Below are positions 6,542 through 14,445 of a stretch of 16,077 nucleotides of DNA, one piece after another. The position numbers and the translations under genes were made by a program. The number at the start of each line of letters is the position of its first letter. Positions within the stretch are counted from its first letter, which is position 1. The DNA is taken from contig JANQIJ010000246.1 of the NCBI GenBank assembly GCA_028282185.1, positions 1 through 16,077 on the forward strand. The letters are read 5' to 3'. Under the pieces are notes generated by a model. The model saw only the letters and a list, made by a program, of their open reading frames with translations, was not told the DNA's origin and did no database searches. The DNA is from Rhodospirillales bacterium. GTDB taxonomy: Bacteria; Pseudomonadota; Alphaproteobacteria; Rhodospirillales; Casp-alpha2.

Positions 6542-7774
6542 TCAGGCGGCGGCGCGCTCTGGAATGACGTCGAAGCCGACGACCATGCGCACCCCCTCGG
6601 CCAGGCTGGGTTCAGTGCCATGGCTATAGAACGCGGGCCAAAGCAGCATGGTGCCCGGCTCCGGTTCGATCCGCCGTGTCGGATAACCGCCACCGGTGGC
6701 GGCATGCAATAGATGCTTGCCGTAGTGGATCGCGGCATGACGCGGCGCCGCGCTGGCCGCGCCCTCGATAGCCGCGCCCTCGATAGCCGCGCCCTCGATA
6801 GCCGCGACGTCGGTGCCCTGTTCGTCGGGAACCCGAACGTATAGGTTGCCGACCAGATAGCAGTCGGAATGAACATGAGGACCGACATGGCCGGCGCCCT
6901 TGACCACGGCAGAGAACAATTGCACGCGATGGCTCTCGGGAAACGCCTCGAAGTTCTCCTGGACGAAGTGGATCGCCTGGCGTTCGAAAATCGGGCGGTG
7001 TTGGCGCAGCACCCCGGAGAAGACATCTTCGAGACGGGCGATCGCCGAGCCGTATTCGTCTTCGTTCAGCTTGTCGGCCACGTTCCAGTTCCGCGACTGC
7101 ATGTCCTGGAAAGCCTCCAGCTTCGGCGAGGATATGACCTCGTCATATAACCCGTCGAGGAACCCCAGGTAATCGTCACCGATCACGTCCCGGGCATGCA
7201 GGGCGATCGGAAAGGTTTCCAGGTCAAGCCATCGCTTGGCAGCGTCGGGATTGCCGGCTTCGTGCTCAAGCGCGTGCAGAAGGTTGATCGTGTTGCCGAC
7301 GATGTACTTCGCCGGCATGCCGGCGAGCGTGACTTTTTCATACCAATCACGGGCCGCGTCCAGGTCGCCCTGGATATGGCGGGCGACACCGGACGAATAC
7401 CAGGCGAGAACTTGTTGCTGTGGATCGCCCGGACCGGCGGCGAGGCTGGTCAGCAGTTCCTCCGCAGCTTCGTCGAGCCACCCGGCAACCTCTTCGTAAG
7501 TTACGTCGAGCCCGGCATCGAAGCCCGACCCTTCGAATTCCGGGCGGGTTTTCAGGACATGCAGCGCCGAATGGAGCGCGGTGTCCCATTTGCCCACGGC
7601 CAAAGCCTGTTTCGTCGCCAGGACCCAAGGTCCGACCGCAGTGTGGTCGCGGGCGAGGATCTGGTCACAAAGGGTCTTCGCCGCCTCGATGTTGCCGCCT
7701 TGCCAGGCGCGATCGGCCTGGGCCATGGACTGGCGGATTACCTGGGCCAGGCGCTGCTTGATGAACGGGTCCAT
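6542..7774 (-). CDS. TPR-containing 2OG-Fe(II) oxygenase-like protein
   Basis: 410 residues. Residues 1-190 are helical with TPR-like spacing (QADRAWQGGNIEAAKTLCDQ; YSSGVARHIQGDLDAARDWY). Residues 230-403 resemble the putative 2OG-Fe(II) oxygenase group often fused to TPRs (PF13759-like). His300 and His302 in GPHVHSDCYLVGNLYVRVP are candidates for the first iron ligand, His385 in PAFYSHGTEPS is the distal histidine, and Arg396 in GVRMVVGFDV could bind 2-oxoglutarate. Between the two halves of this barrel, residues 324-338 are a threefold AAIEG repeat. The start is supported by GGAGGG four bases upstream. No signal peptide or membrane segment is seen. The substrate is unknown; related proteins are commonly tied to protein or glycan hydroxylation, but nothing here proves that. 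The 98-bp gap from the upstream sugar dehydrogenase gene leaves co-transcription open. Confidence 0.72.
   Translation of the reverse strand: MDPFIKQRLAQVIRQSMAQADRAWQGGNIEAAKTLCDQILARDHTAVGPWVLATKQALAVGKWDTALHSALHVLKTRPEFEGSGFDAGLDVTYEEVAGWLDEAAEELLTSLAAGPGDPQQQVLAWYSSGVARHIQGDLDAARDWYEKVTLAGMPAKYIVGNTINLLHALEHEAGNPDAAKRWLDLETFPIALHARDVIGDDYLGFLDGLYDEVISSPKLEAFQDMQSRNWNVADKLNEDEYGSAIARLEDVFSGVLRQHRPIFERQAIHFVQENFEAFPESHRVQLFSAVVKGAGHVGPHVHSDCYLVGNLYVRVPDEQGTDVAAIEGAAIEGAAIEGAASAAPRHAAIHYGKHLLHAATGGGYPTRRIEPEPGTMLLWPAFYSHGTEPSLAEGVRMVVGFDVIPERAAA
6761..6805 (-). repeat. In-frame 3 x 15-bp tandem repeat inside the oxygenase gene
   Basis: Three perfect copies of GCCCTCGATAGCCGC on the plus strand at 6761-6775, 6776-6790 and 6791-6805. 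On the coding strand each encodes Ala-Ala-Ile-Glu-Gly. Because the unit is a multiple of three, copy-number change would alter loop length without a frameshift. Confidence 0.95.
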
Positions 7775-7872
7775 GCCACCCTCCGGATTGCGCGCGCGAT
7801 GTTTCGCCGGGGTATCGTGACAGCATGGGATTAAGAAGTGATTGACCGCACCGGCGACGCTCGGGCAACCGA

Positions 7873-9069
7873 TCAGCGGCCCGGTCCGTCCGCCGGCTCC
7901 AACCGGATCAGGCGGCCGTCCGCTGAATCGATCAGCACATAGATGAAGCCGTCGGGGCCGTTCTCGACATCACGGATGCGCTCGGCCAGGCCGGCCAAGA
8001 GGATTTCCTGGTCGGTCACACGCTCGCCGTCCAGGCCGATCCGGCGCAGATGGCGATGCGCCAAGGCGCCGACGAACAGGCTGCCCCACCATTTCGGGAA
8101 CCTGTCACCGGTGTAGAAAGCCATGCCGCTGGGCGCGATGGACGGCGTCCAATGCAGGACCGGCTGTTCCATCCCGGGCAGCGTCGTATGCGGCGAAATC
8201 GCGCCGCCGCCGTATTCCTCGCCATAGGTGATGGCCGGCCAGCCGTAATTGGCGCCGCGGCGGATAACGTTGACCTCATCCCCGCCCTGGGGCCCGTGTT
8301 CATGGGTCCAGACAGCGCCGGTCTGCGGATGCAGGGCGGCGCCTTGGACGTTGCGATGGCCGTAGCTATAGGTTTCCGGCCGCGCGTCGGCGCGGCCGAC
8401 GAAGGGGTTATCCGGCGGAACGCGGCCGTCATCGGTGAAGCGGAAGACGCTGCCCTGGTGAACCCGCAGATCTTGCGAATTCTCGCGCCCGCCCCGGTCG
8501 CCATAGGTCACATACAGATAGCCATCCCGGTCGAAGACAATGCGCGATCCGAAATGGACCCGGCCCTGGGTCTTCGGTTCGGCCTTGAACAGGACTTCAA
8601 GGCCCTCGAAAGCGCGGCCGGTGAACCGGGCGCGGGCCAGTTCCGTCGAGGCCCCACCCTCGCCGCGCCCGGCGTAGGTGAAATAGACCCATCGATTGGC
8701 GGCGAAGTCCGGATGGATCGCAACGTCCAACAACCCGCCCTGGCCCCAGACGACGGAGCGCGGACCGCCGTCGATCGCGTCGGACAAAGTGCCGTTCTTG
8801 TAATGCCGCACGCGGCCGGATTTCTCGGTGATCAGCAGGCCGCCGTCCGGCAGGAAGACCATGCCCCAGGGCCGATTCAAGCCGTCGGTCACCGTCACCG
8901 CCCGGTAAGCGTGATCCTTGGCACGGAACACGGGATCGGCGGCCAAGGCGGGGCTCATGGAGAAGACCAGCAACAGCGCCAGGCCCGCGGCCGTCCGCGC
9001 CATCGGCGCCAGCGTCGCCCTTGGCGCCCGCCGAAACGTTTCTTTCAGCCGGGGTTTGATCTGGACCAT
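7873..9069 (-). CDS. Secreted PQQ-dependent sugar dehydrogenase-like protein (GSDH/YliI family)
   Basis: 398 residues. The first 43 are a long signal peptide: a basic n-region, a hydrophobic core ending SMSPALA, and likely cleavage before ADPVF, so the protein is periplasmic. The ATG at 9069 is preferred because GGGAGAAGG precedes it; Met23, just before the hydrophobic core, has no ribosome binding site. The mature part is a six-bladed propeller with the family motifs WGQGGLLDVAIHPDF (Gln110, His119), VHFGSRIVFD, YSYGHRNVQG (Arg239-Asn240, matching the PQQ-binding Arg-Asn of soluble glucose dehydrogenase), HEHGPQGGDEVN and GANYGWP. Known members oxidise aldoses with PQQ; the true substrate is not predictable. 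It lies 148 bp beyond the ltnD-like stop, so it may have its own promoter or be read from upstream. Confidence 0.9.
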   Translation of the reverse strand: MVQIKPRLKETFRRAPRATLAPMARTAAGLALLLVFSMSPALAADPVFRAKDHAYRAVTVTDGLNRPWGMVFLPDGGLLITEKSGRVRHYKNGTLSDAIDGGPRSVVWGQGGLLDVAIHPDFAANRWVYFTYAGRGEGGASTELARARFTGRAFEGLEVLFKAEPKTQGRVHFGSRIVFDRDGYLYVTYGDRGGRENSQDLRVHQGSVFRFTDDGRVPPDNPFVGRADARPETYSYGHRNVQGAALHPQTGAVWTHEHGPQGGDEVNVIRRGANYGWPAITYGEEYGGGAISPHTTLPGMEQPVLHWTPSIAPSGMAFYTGDRFPKWWGSLFVGALAHRHLRRIGLDGERVTDQEILLAGLAERIRDVENGPDGFIYVLIDSADGRLIRLEPADGPGR

Positions 9070-9179
9070 TATCCTTCTCCCTTGGCAGGCCGGTCATGGT
9101 CGCCCGATGGGCCGGGCGCGACCGGTGGCGACGCATCGCTCGGTTTCATGTGGGCCGCGTCCGCGGTCGGCGCAAGGCA

Positions 9180-9194
9180 AAGGGGGGACCCCTT
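9180..9194 (-). terminator. Weak hairpin after the seven-gene transporter operon
   Basis: AAGGGG (9180-9185), loop GGA, CCCCTT (9189-9194) form a perfect 6-bp stem 23 bp past the ltnD-like stop. On the minus strand only three T residues follow in a row, so it is at best a weak intrinsic terminator that could allow read-through into the sugar dehydrogenase gene. Confidence 0.28.
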
Positions 9195-9217
9195 CCGCCG
9201 GCCCAGGGACGGATCGA

Positions 9218-10123
9218 CTAGCCATCCTTGATCGGCAGGTCGAGGCCGACGTTCCGGGCATAGACCTTGGCAACGGCCGCGTCGTCCTCGGCACCCAGGC
9301 CCATGCCGACGGCGACCATGTATTGCTGCAAAGCCGCCGCGGTGATCGGCGCGCTAAACCCCGCCTGTTTGGCGATGTCGAGGACGATGCCCAAGTCCTT
9401 CGGCCAGATGTTGACCTGGCTGAGCGGCGTGTAGTCGCCGGCGACGATATGCGGCGCCCGGTTTTCCAGCATCCAACTGGTCCCGGCGCATTTGCTGATC
9501 ACCTCGACGAATTTCTCCGGGCTCACGCCCTGGGTCATGCCGAAGGTCAGAGCCTCGGCCATGGTCGCGATATGCACCCCGGCGAGCAGTTGGTTCACGG
9601 CCTTCATGGCCGAGCCGGCGCCGGCTTCGTCGCCCAGTTCGAACACGGTTTCCGCGGTGGCGTCGAGCACCTGTCGCGCGGCGGCGAAGGCGTCGACGCT
9701 GCCGGACGCCATGATCGACAACTGGCCCGCCGCCGCCCTGGCCGCCCCGCCGGAAATCGGCGCATCCAGGTAATGCACGCCGTGTTCCTGGCAACGGGCC
9801 GCCATGGCGCGGGTGAAATCGGGGGACACGGTGGCGCAGGCCAGGACGACGGCCCCCGCCCGCATTCGCGGCACCCAGCCGTCGTCGCCGAACAACACGG
9901 CCTCGGTTTGCTGGGCGTTCAACACCACGACGACCAGGGCATCGAGCTCGCCGGCGACCTCGGCGGGGGTGCCTGGCGCGCCGCCCTCGGCCAGAAACCT
10001 TTCCACCGGCTCCGGGGCGATGTCGACGCCATGGGTGACATGACCGGCCCGGATCAGGGATCGCGCCATACCGTAGCCCATGGCGCCCAGGCCGATCACG
10101 GCAACACGTTTGGGATCAGTCAT
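9218..10123 (-). CDS. ltnD: L-threonate dehydrogenase-like NAD-dependent beta-hydroxyacid dehydrogenase
   Basis: 301 residues. It has an N-terminal Rossmann fold with VIGLGAMGYGMA (9-20), the substrate motif DAPISGGAARAAAG (120-133), the catalytic Lys174 in MKAVNQLLAG with nearby Asn177, and a helical C-terminal domain. The segment SWMLENR...H..GDYTP...KDLGIVLD matches the L-threonate dehydrogenase subgroup better than 3-hydroxyisobutyrate or tartronate semialdehyde dehydrogenases. LtnD oxidises L-threonate at C2 to 2-oxo-tetronate. No other threonate-pathway gene (ltnE/otnK, otnC or otnI types) is seen in the window, so the true substrate here may be another beta-hydroxyacid. The start has GAGGT five bases upstream. 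It is the last gene of the transporter operon, 77 nt after the HAD gene. Confidence 0.8.
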   Translation of the reverse strand: MTDPKRVAVIGLGAMGYGMARSLIRAGHVTHGVDIAPEPVERFLAEGGAPGTPAEVAGELDALVVVVLNAQQTEAVLFGDDGWVPRMRAGAVVLACATVSPDFTRAMAARCQEHGVHYLDAPISGGAARAAAGQLSIMASGSVDAFAAARQVLDATAETVFELGDEAGAGSAMKAVNQLLAGVHIATMAEALTFGMTQGVSPEKFVEVISKCAGTSWMLENRAPHIVAGDYTPLSQVNIWPKDLGIVLDIAKQAGFSAPITAAALQQYMVAVGMGLGAEDDAAVAKVYARNVGLDLPIKDG

Positions 10124-10200
10124 CGCGACCTCGTCATTCTTTCACCGGCGTCAGGATACCTCGGCCGGCCGAACCGGGAAACCGGTCCGCGACCGCCAAT

Positions 10201-10878
10201 TCAGAGAAGCGCTGACAGACCGCCGAGCTCCCGCCCTTCATGGGTCGCGGGATAGGCCGGGTCCGGCGCCGGGTCGCCCGTGCGGTTCGACCAATAGCAG
10301 GCCATGCCGGCGGCCACGGCGCCCAGAACGTCCCCGCCGCCGCCGGCGACATGCAGGACCCGGGCCATCGGAACACCCAATGCCTGCTGCGGCAGGGCGT
10401 AGACCGACGGATGGGGTTTGTAGAAGCCGCAGGTTTCCGTCGACAACACATGGTCGAAGGCACTGTCAAAGGCGTTCCGGTCGATCGCCTCCAATTGGTC
10501 CTGATCGCCGTTGGAGAGGATGGCGACGGAAAGGCCCTGAGCCTTGAGGCCGTCGATAACTTGGACCGCTTCCGGCCAAGGCTTGAGATAATCCCAGGCG
10601 GCAACCAGCGCCGATCTCTGCTTTTCGTCAAGGTCGATGTCGTTCTTGACGAGCGCGAAATCGAGCCCCATCCGCGTGCAGTCTCGGAACGATGTGCGGC
10701 CCAGCCCCAGGGAGTTGCTGGCCGCCGCACGGGCCATCTGTTGCGTCCGCCAAATCCTTACAAACCCGCGGGCTTCGGCCTCATCCAGGGAGAGGGCCCC
10801 GGCCACCACGGGCACCAGGCTGCCCTGAATGTCCAGCAAGCCCATATAGGCGTCGAAGGTGACGAGTTCGTAGGCCAT
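10201..10878 (-). CDS. HAD-superfamily protein, haloacid dehalogenase type II-like, with altered active-site motifs
   Basis: 225 residues from the ATG at 10878, chosen because MAYELVTFDAY is the standard family start; the frame is open further upstream but overlaps the tauD-like gene. The closest pattern is L-2-haloacid dehalogenase. Present are the nucleophile Asp9, Arg44 in IWRTQQM, Ser122-Asn123 in ILSNGDQ, Lys154 and Tyr160 in YKPHPSVYALP, and Asp183. Changed are the DxYGT motif, which reads DAYMGLLD so that the conserved Thr is Gly13, and the family's HVSSNxWD, which reads HVAGGGGD and lacks the Ser and Asn. Dehalogenase activity is therefore doubtful; a phosphatase, C-X hydrolase or non-catalytic role is possible. 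The stop of the tauD-like gene lies 35 nt upstream and there is no strong Shine-Dalgarno site, so coupling to upstream translation is likely. Confidence 0.82.
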   Translation of the reverse strand: MAYELVTFDAYMGLLDIQGSLVPVVAGALSLDEAEARGFVRIWRTQQMARAAASNSLGLGRTSFRDCTRMGLDFALVKNDIDLDEKQRSALVAAWDYLKPWPEAVQVIDGLKAQGLSVAILSNGDQDQLEAIDRNAFDSAFDHVLSTETCGFYKPHPSVYALPQQALGVPMARVLHVAGGGGDVLGAVAAGMACYWSNRTGDPAPDPAYPATHEGRELGGLSALL

Positions 10879-10913
10879 GAACGGAACCGCGCCTTGAGCA
10901 CCAAACGGGACGG

Positions 10914-11774
10914 CTACACCGGCCGGTCGCCCCGCACCGTCGCCCGGTACATGGAGCGTTCCTGGCTGAGGTCGTAGTCCGTCGCCCGGTGCATGGTGCA
11001 GCGGTTGTCCCACATGACCAGGTCGCCCTGGCGCCATTTGTGGCGGTAGACGAACCGGTCCTGGACGGAATGTTCGAACAGTTTGTCCAACAAATCCCGG
11101 CTCGCGTTGTCGCCCAGGCCGTCGATGCGCGCCGTGAAGCCCTCGTTGACGAAGAGCGCCTTCTTGCCCGTTTCCGGATGGGTGCGGGCGACGGGATGAT
11201 GCACGTCAATCCATTGGGAGAGCTCTTCCTCGGTCTTGGGCGGGCGCACGCCCTGCTCCATCATGGCTTCATAACGGGCCCGGTAGGTATGGGTCGCGGT
11301 CAGACCGTCGATTTCCCGTTTGGTGTCGTCGTCGAGCGCGTCATAGGCGGCCGTCATGTCGGCATAGAGGGTATCGCCCCCTTCCTCGGGCACGATCTGG
11401 CCGTGCAGGATGGAGCCCATGGGCGGGTTTTCCTCGTAAGTGATGTCCGAATGCCAATAGGCGCCGCCGTTGTTGATGGGTTGGGCCCCGCCCCGCCCGC
11501 GGTTGGACAGCGCCAAAATCTCCGGATAGTCCGGCAGCAGGATCTCTTTCACCGTGTGGCGCTGCAGGTCGCCGAACCGCCGGGAATAGGTCAAGTGCCG
11601 CTCGTGGCTGAGATCCGGCTGGTTGCGGATCACCAGCACCGGATAGGCCATCCAGGCCGCATGCAGGTCGCGGACGGTCCGGTCGTCCAGATCCTGGTTC
11701 AGGTCCAGGCCGACGACCTCGGCGGCCATGGGGTTATCCAATGGCGTCACCGGAATGCTGATGGACAGGTTCAT
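10914..11774 (-). CDS. TauD/TfdA-family Fe(II)/2-oxoglutarate dioxygenase
   Basis: 286 residues, normal for the family. The iron ligands His108 and Asp110 lie in NGGAYWHSDITYEENPP, and the distal His262 in WDNRCTMHRATDY. Arg277, or Arg273 in the same QERSMYRATVRGDRP segment, would bind the 2-oxoglutarate carboxylate. The N-terminal region, AEVVGLDL then VLVIRNQPDLSHERHLTYSRRFGDL, is typical. Family members hydroxylate small acids such as taurine, 2,4-D or alkyl sulfates, often releasing the heteroatom group; substrate cannot be assigned here. GGGAGGG stands seven bases before the ATG. It lies 28 nt after the second permease and leads the enzymatic half of the operon, so its substrate is probably what the transporter imports (inference). 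Confidence 0.93.
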   Translation of the reverse strand: MNLSISIPVTPLDNPMAAEVVGLDLNQDLDDRTVRDLHAAWMAYPVLVIRNQPDLSHERHLTYSRRFGDLQRHTVKEILLPDYPEILALSNRGRGGAQPINNGGAYWHSDITYEENPPMGSILHGQIVPEEGGDTLYADMTAAYDALDDDTKREIDGLTATHTYRARYEAMMEQGVRPPKTEEELSQWIDVHHPVARTHPETGKKALFVNEGFTARIDGLGDNASRDLLDKLFEHSVQDRFVYRHKWRQGDLVMWDNRCTMHRATDYDLSQERSMYRATVRGDRPV

Positions 11775-11802
11775 GAGCAGGCCCTCCCAAGCCCAAGCTG
11801 CT

Positions 11803-12693
11803 CTAGCGCTGCATGCCCCAGCGGTTGACGGTCTTCAACTCGATGTTCCGGAACACCACGTTTTCCACCACGATGCCGATGAGGATCACCATGAACAGGC
11901 CGGCGAAGACGCCCTCGGTCTCGATGTTCTGGCTGCTTTCGAAGATATACCAGCCGAGACCGCCGGAGCCCGACGAGGCACCGAACACCAATTCGGCGCC
12001 GATCAGCGTGCGCCAGGCGAAGGCCCAGCCCACCTTCATGCCCGCCAGGATCGACGGCAGGGCCGCCGGCACCAGAATTTTCACGACGAAAGGCACGCCG
12101 GTCAGCGCATAGTTCTGGCCGATCATGCGCAGCGTCTGACTAACGTTCCTAAAGCCCGTATGCGTGTTCAGCGCCACGGCCCAAAGGACCGAGTGGACCA
12201 GGACGAAGACCAGACTGGCCGTGCCCAGGCCGAACCACAGCATGGCCAAGGGCAGCATGGCGATGGCCGGCAGCGGGTTGAACATGGCCGTCGCCGTGGC
12301 GATGAAGTCCGAGCCCAGACGCGAGGCGGTGGCCCAGAGGACCAGCACGGCGGCGATGACCATCCCCGCCGAATAACCGATGATCAGGACCTTGATGGAG
12401 AACCAGATTTTCGGCGGCAGGTTGCCGCTGAGCAGGTCTGCGATCAACTTCTCAAGCGAGAACGAGAACGTGGGGAACATCAGGGGTTCGACATCGAAAC
12501 CCACGGTATAGGCCTGCCAGATGACGACCAGGCCCAAGAGGATGGACGCCTTGCGCACGCCGTTGATGTTCCAGATTTTTTCCAGCGTCGAGAGCTCCAC
12601 CGCCACGTCGCCCGTATGGGCGTCCTTGATTTCATCGGCGATGAACTCATCACGGATGACCAGTTGGGGGATTTTCTTATCAGACGTGCTCAT
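11803..12693 (-). CDS. ABC transporter permease, NitT/TauT (SsuC/TauC) type, second copy
   Basis: 296 residues, about six membrane helices after a 45-residue cytoplasmic N-terminus. The cytoplasmic EAA-type loop, NVSQTLRMIGQNYALTGVPF followed by a ...PAALPSILAGMKVG... segment, is intact and contacts the ATPase. Its start ATG at 12693 overlaps the TGA of the first permease in an ATGA, so translation is coupled. A much longer open frame continues upstream but reads through the first permease in another frame and is not real. The protein resembles the first permease along its whole length, including the start motif PQLVIRDE versus PQIVIRPE and the end RWGMQ versus KWGMQ. Confidence 0.94.
   Translation of the reverse strand: MSTSDKKIPQLVIRDEFIADEIKDAHTGDVAVELSTLEKIWNINGVRKASILLGLVVIWQAYTVGFDVEPLMFPTFSFSLEKLIADLLSGNLPPKIWFSIKVLIIGYSAGMVIAAVLVLWATASRLGSDFIATATAMFNPLPAIAMLPLAMLWFGLGTASLVFVLVHSVLWAVALNTHTGFRNVSQTLRMIGQNYALTGVPFVVKILVPAALPSILAGMKVGWAFAWRTLIGAELVFGASSGSGGLGWYIFESSQNIETEGVFAGLFMVILIGIVVENVVFRNIELKTVNRWGMQR
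12690..12693 (-). promoter_or_regulatory. ATGA stop-start overlap coupling the two permeases
   Basis: On the minus strand the four bases ATGA hold the start codon of the second permease and the stop codon of the first. This is a classical arrangement for translational coupling and fits equal production of two subunits of one channel. Confidence 0.9.
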
Positions 12694-13589
12694 TGTGCCT
12701 GCATCCCCCACTTGCGGATCGTCTTGATCTCGATATTGGTGAAGATCACGTTCTCGACGATCACGCCGACCAGGATCACCATGAAGAGCCCCGCGAAGAC
12801 ATGCGGAATCTGCATGTCCATCTGGTTCGAGAAGACGAACCAGCCGAGGCCGCCCGACGCGGTGCCTTCCGTGTCGGCGATGGCGCCACCGAACACCAGT
12901 TCGGCGGCGATCAAGGTCCGCCAGGCGTAGGCCCAACCGATCTTGAGCCCCATGAGGATTTGCGGGAAGGCCGCCGGGATCAAGACCTTGACCACATAGG
13001 TCAGGCCCCGAAGACCATAGTTGCGGCCGACCATGCGCTGGGTTTCCGAGACCCCCATGAAGCCCGTATGGGCATTCAAGGCCACCGGCCAGATCACCGA
13101 ATGCAACAACGTGAACACGATCGAATCCGAGCCCAGCCCGAACCACAACAGGGCCAGCGGCAGAAGCGCGATGGCCGGCAGCGGATTGAGCATGGCCGTC
13201 AGGGTCGACAGCACGTCGGAACCGAACCGCGTCATGATCGCCGCCGTCGACAGCACCGTGGCGATCACCAGGCCGATGACATAACCGGTGATCAGGATCT
13301 TCATGGAGTTCCAGACCATGATCATCAGCTGCTCGCCGGTGATCGCGGCCCAGAGGGCGGCGGCCGTCGATGAGAACTTGGGCAGGATCAGTTCGGAAAC
13401 ACCGGACAACTGGGTGTAGGCTTCCCAAACGACCATCAGAAGGATCAGGATGGAGAACTTCCGGACAGGGTCCATGTCCACCAGCTTTTCCCAAAGGGTC
13501 AACTGGCGGGCAACCTCCCCGTGGTCGGCCTCGCCCACGGCGGTCTCGATCTCGGGCCGGATAACGATTTGCGGGACAAGCGGTGTCAT
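12690..13589 (-). CDS. ABC transporter permease, NitT/TauT (SsuC/TauC) type, first copy
   Basis: 299 residues with a 45-residue N-terminal cytoplasmic stretch, then about six hydrophobic helices (for example FSILILLMVVWEAY and NPLPAIALLPLALLWFGLG). The EAA-type loop is GVSETQRMVGRNYGLRGLTY followed by an ...PAAFPQILMGLKIGWAYAWR... segment. It starts six nucleotides after the ATPase stop; a GAGGAC lies 13 bases before the ATG. Compared with the second permease it carries a small insert, IADTEGTA, after AELVFGGA. With its paralogue it probably forms a heterodimeric channel in the inner membrane, where a homodimer is usual for this transporter type. Confidence 0.94.
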   Translation of the reverse strand: MTPLVPQIVIRPEIETAVGEADHGEVARQLTLWEKLVDMDPVRKFSILILLMVVWEAYTQLSGVSELILPKFSSTAAALWAAITGEQLMIMVWNSMKILITGYVIGLVIATVLSTAAIMTRFGSDVLSTLTAMLNPLPAIALLPLALLWFGLGSDSIVFTLLHSVIWPVALNAHTGFMGVSETQRMVGRNYGLRGLTYVVKVLIPAAFPQILMGLKIGWAYAWRTLIAAELVFGGAIADTEGTASGGLGWFVFSNQMDMQIPHVFAGLFMVILVGVIVENVIFTNIEIKTIRKWGMQAQ

Positions 13590-13595
13590 GGCGGT

Positions 13596-14441
13596 CTAAG
13601 CGTCCTCGCCTTGCAACTCGTCTTCCAGAATCCGGTCGGCAAACAGCATATCGTGGATCTTGGTCTGCAGTTCGCCAAACTCGGGGCTGCTCATATTCCC
13701 ATGGTTCAGGTCATGGGCGTTCAATTCCGCCTTCACCTGGCCCGGGTGGGGCGACAGCACCAAAATCCGCGAGCCGACGATCAGCGCCTCTTCGATGGAA
13801 TGGGTGACGAACAGCACCGTGAAGTGCGTGTCTTCCCAAAGCGCCAAAAGCTCTTCCTGCATTTGCCGGCGGGTCAACGCGTCGAGCGCGGCGAAGGGTT
13901 CGTCCATCAACAGGATGTCCGGCTCCATGGCCATGCCCCGGGCGATGGCGACACGCTGTTTCATGCCGCCGGACAGCATGTGCGGATAGGTATCCTCGAA
14001 CCGGTCGAGCTTGACCTTCTTGATGTACTGCATGGCAAGGTCGTCCGCTTCCCGTTGGGTCTTGCACTTGCCGCCGTTCATCAGCGCGAAGGTGATGTTC
14101 TGCTTCACCGTCTTCCACGGCAGAAGCTGGTCGAATTCCTGGAACACCATGACCCGGTCGGGACCCGGCTCCTTGATGTCCACGCCCTTCAGGCGCATGT
14201 TGCCTTCCACCGGCGTCATATAGCCGGCGACGCCCTTCAAGAGCGTCGATTTGCCGCATCCGGACGGGCCGAGCAAGACAAACCGGTCGGCGGGATAGAC
14301 CTTGAACCCCACCCGGTAGGTCGCCGTGATCAGGTGTTCCTTGGTTTTGTATTGCAGGGTAACGCCGTCGACATCCAGGATTGGATCGACGGCTGCCGCG
14401 GCGGAGGAGACCCCCGCCGCGGCCTGGGCGCCATCTGTCAT
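13596..14441 (-). CDS. ABC transporter ATP-binding protein, NitT/TauT (SsuB/TauB) type
   Basis: 281 residues. All ATPase motifs are intact: Walker A GPSGCGKST (58-66), Q-loop Gln101 in VFQEFDQLLPW, signature LSGGMKQR (156-163), Walker B ILLMDEPF (176-183), D-loop ALD and H-loop His214 in VTHS. The FDQLLPWKTVKQN segment after the Q-loop is typical of the nitrate/sulfonate/taurine family. Residues 1-20 are an Ala-rich extension, and about 45 residues follow the core. It starts four nucleotides after the binding-protein stop without a good Shine-Dalgarno site, so coupling is likely. It powers import through the two permeases. Confidence 0.96.
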   Translation of the reverse strand: MTDGAQAAAGVSSAAAAVDPILDVDGVTLQYKTKEHLITATYRVGFKVYPADRFVLLGPSGCGKSTLLKGVAGYMTPVEGNMRLKGVDIKEPGPDRVMVFQEFDQLLPWKTVKQNITFALMNGGKCKTQREADDLAMQYIKKVKLDRFEDTYPHMLSGGMKQRVAIARGMAMEPDILLMDEPFAALDALTRRQMQEELLALWEDTHFTVLFVTHSIEEALIVGSRILVLSPHPGQVKAELNAHDLNHGNMSSPEFGELQTKIHDMLFADRILEDELQGEDA

Positions 14442-14445
14442 GGGT

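Noticed and set aside
6761..6805. CRISPR-like array
   Set aside because: The 15-bp units abut directly with no spacers and lie in frame within a coding sequence.
8050..10255. Long plus-strand frames of 393 and 445 codons
   Set aside because: Antisense to the sugar dehydrogenase and ltnD-like genes; no recognisable domains or start signals.
11728..13373. Plus-strand His/Asp/Arg-rich frames opposite the permeases
   Set aside because: The composition is what antisense reading of hydrophobic membrane-protein codons gives; no real domain seen.
11803..13494. 563-codon minus-strand frame as one large protein
   Set aside because: Its last 296 codons are the second permease; the upstream part reads the first permease in a wrong frame. 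The ATGA overlap and both permease translations show two separate genes.
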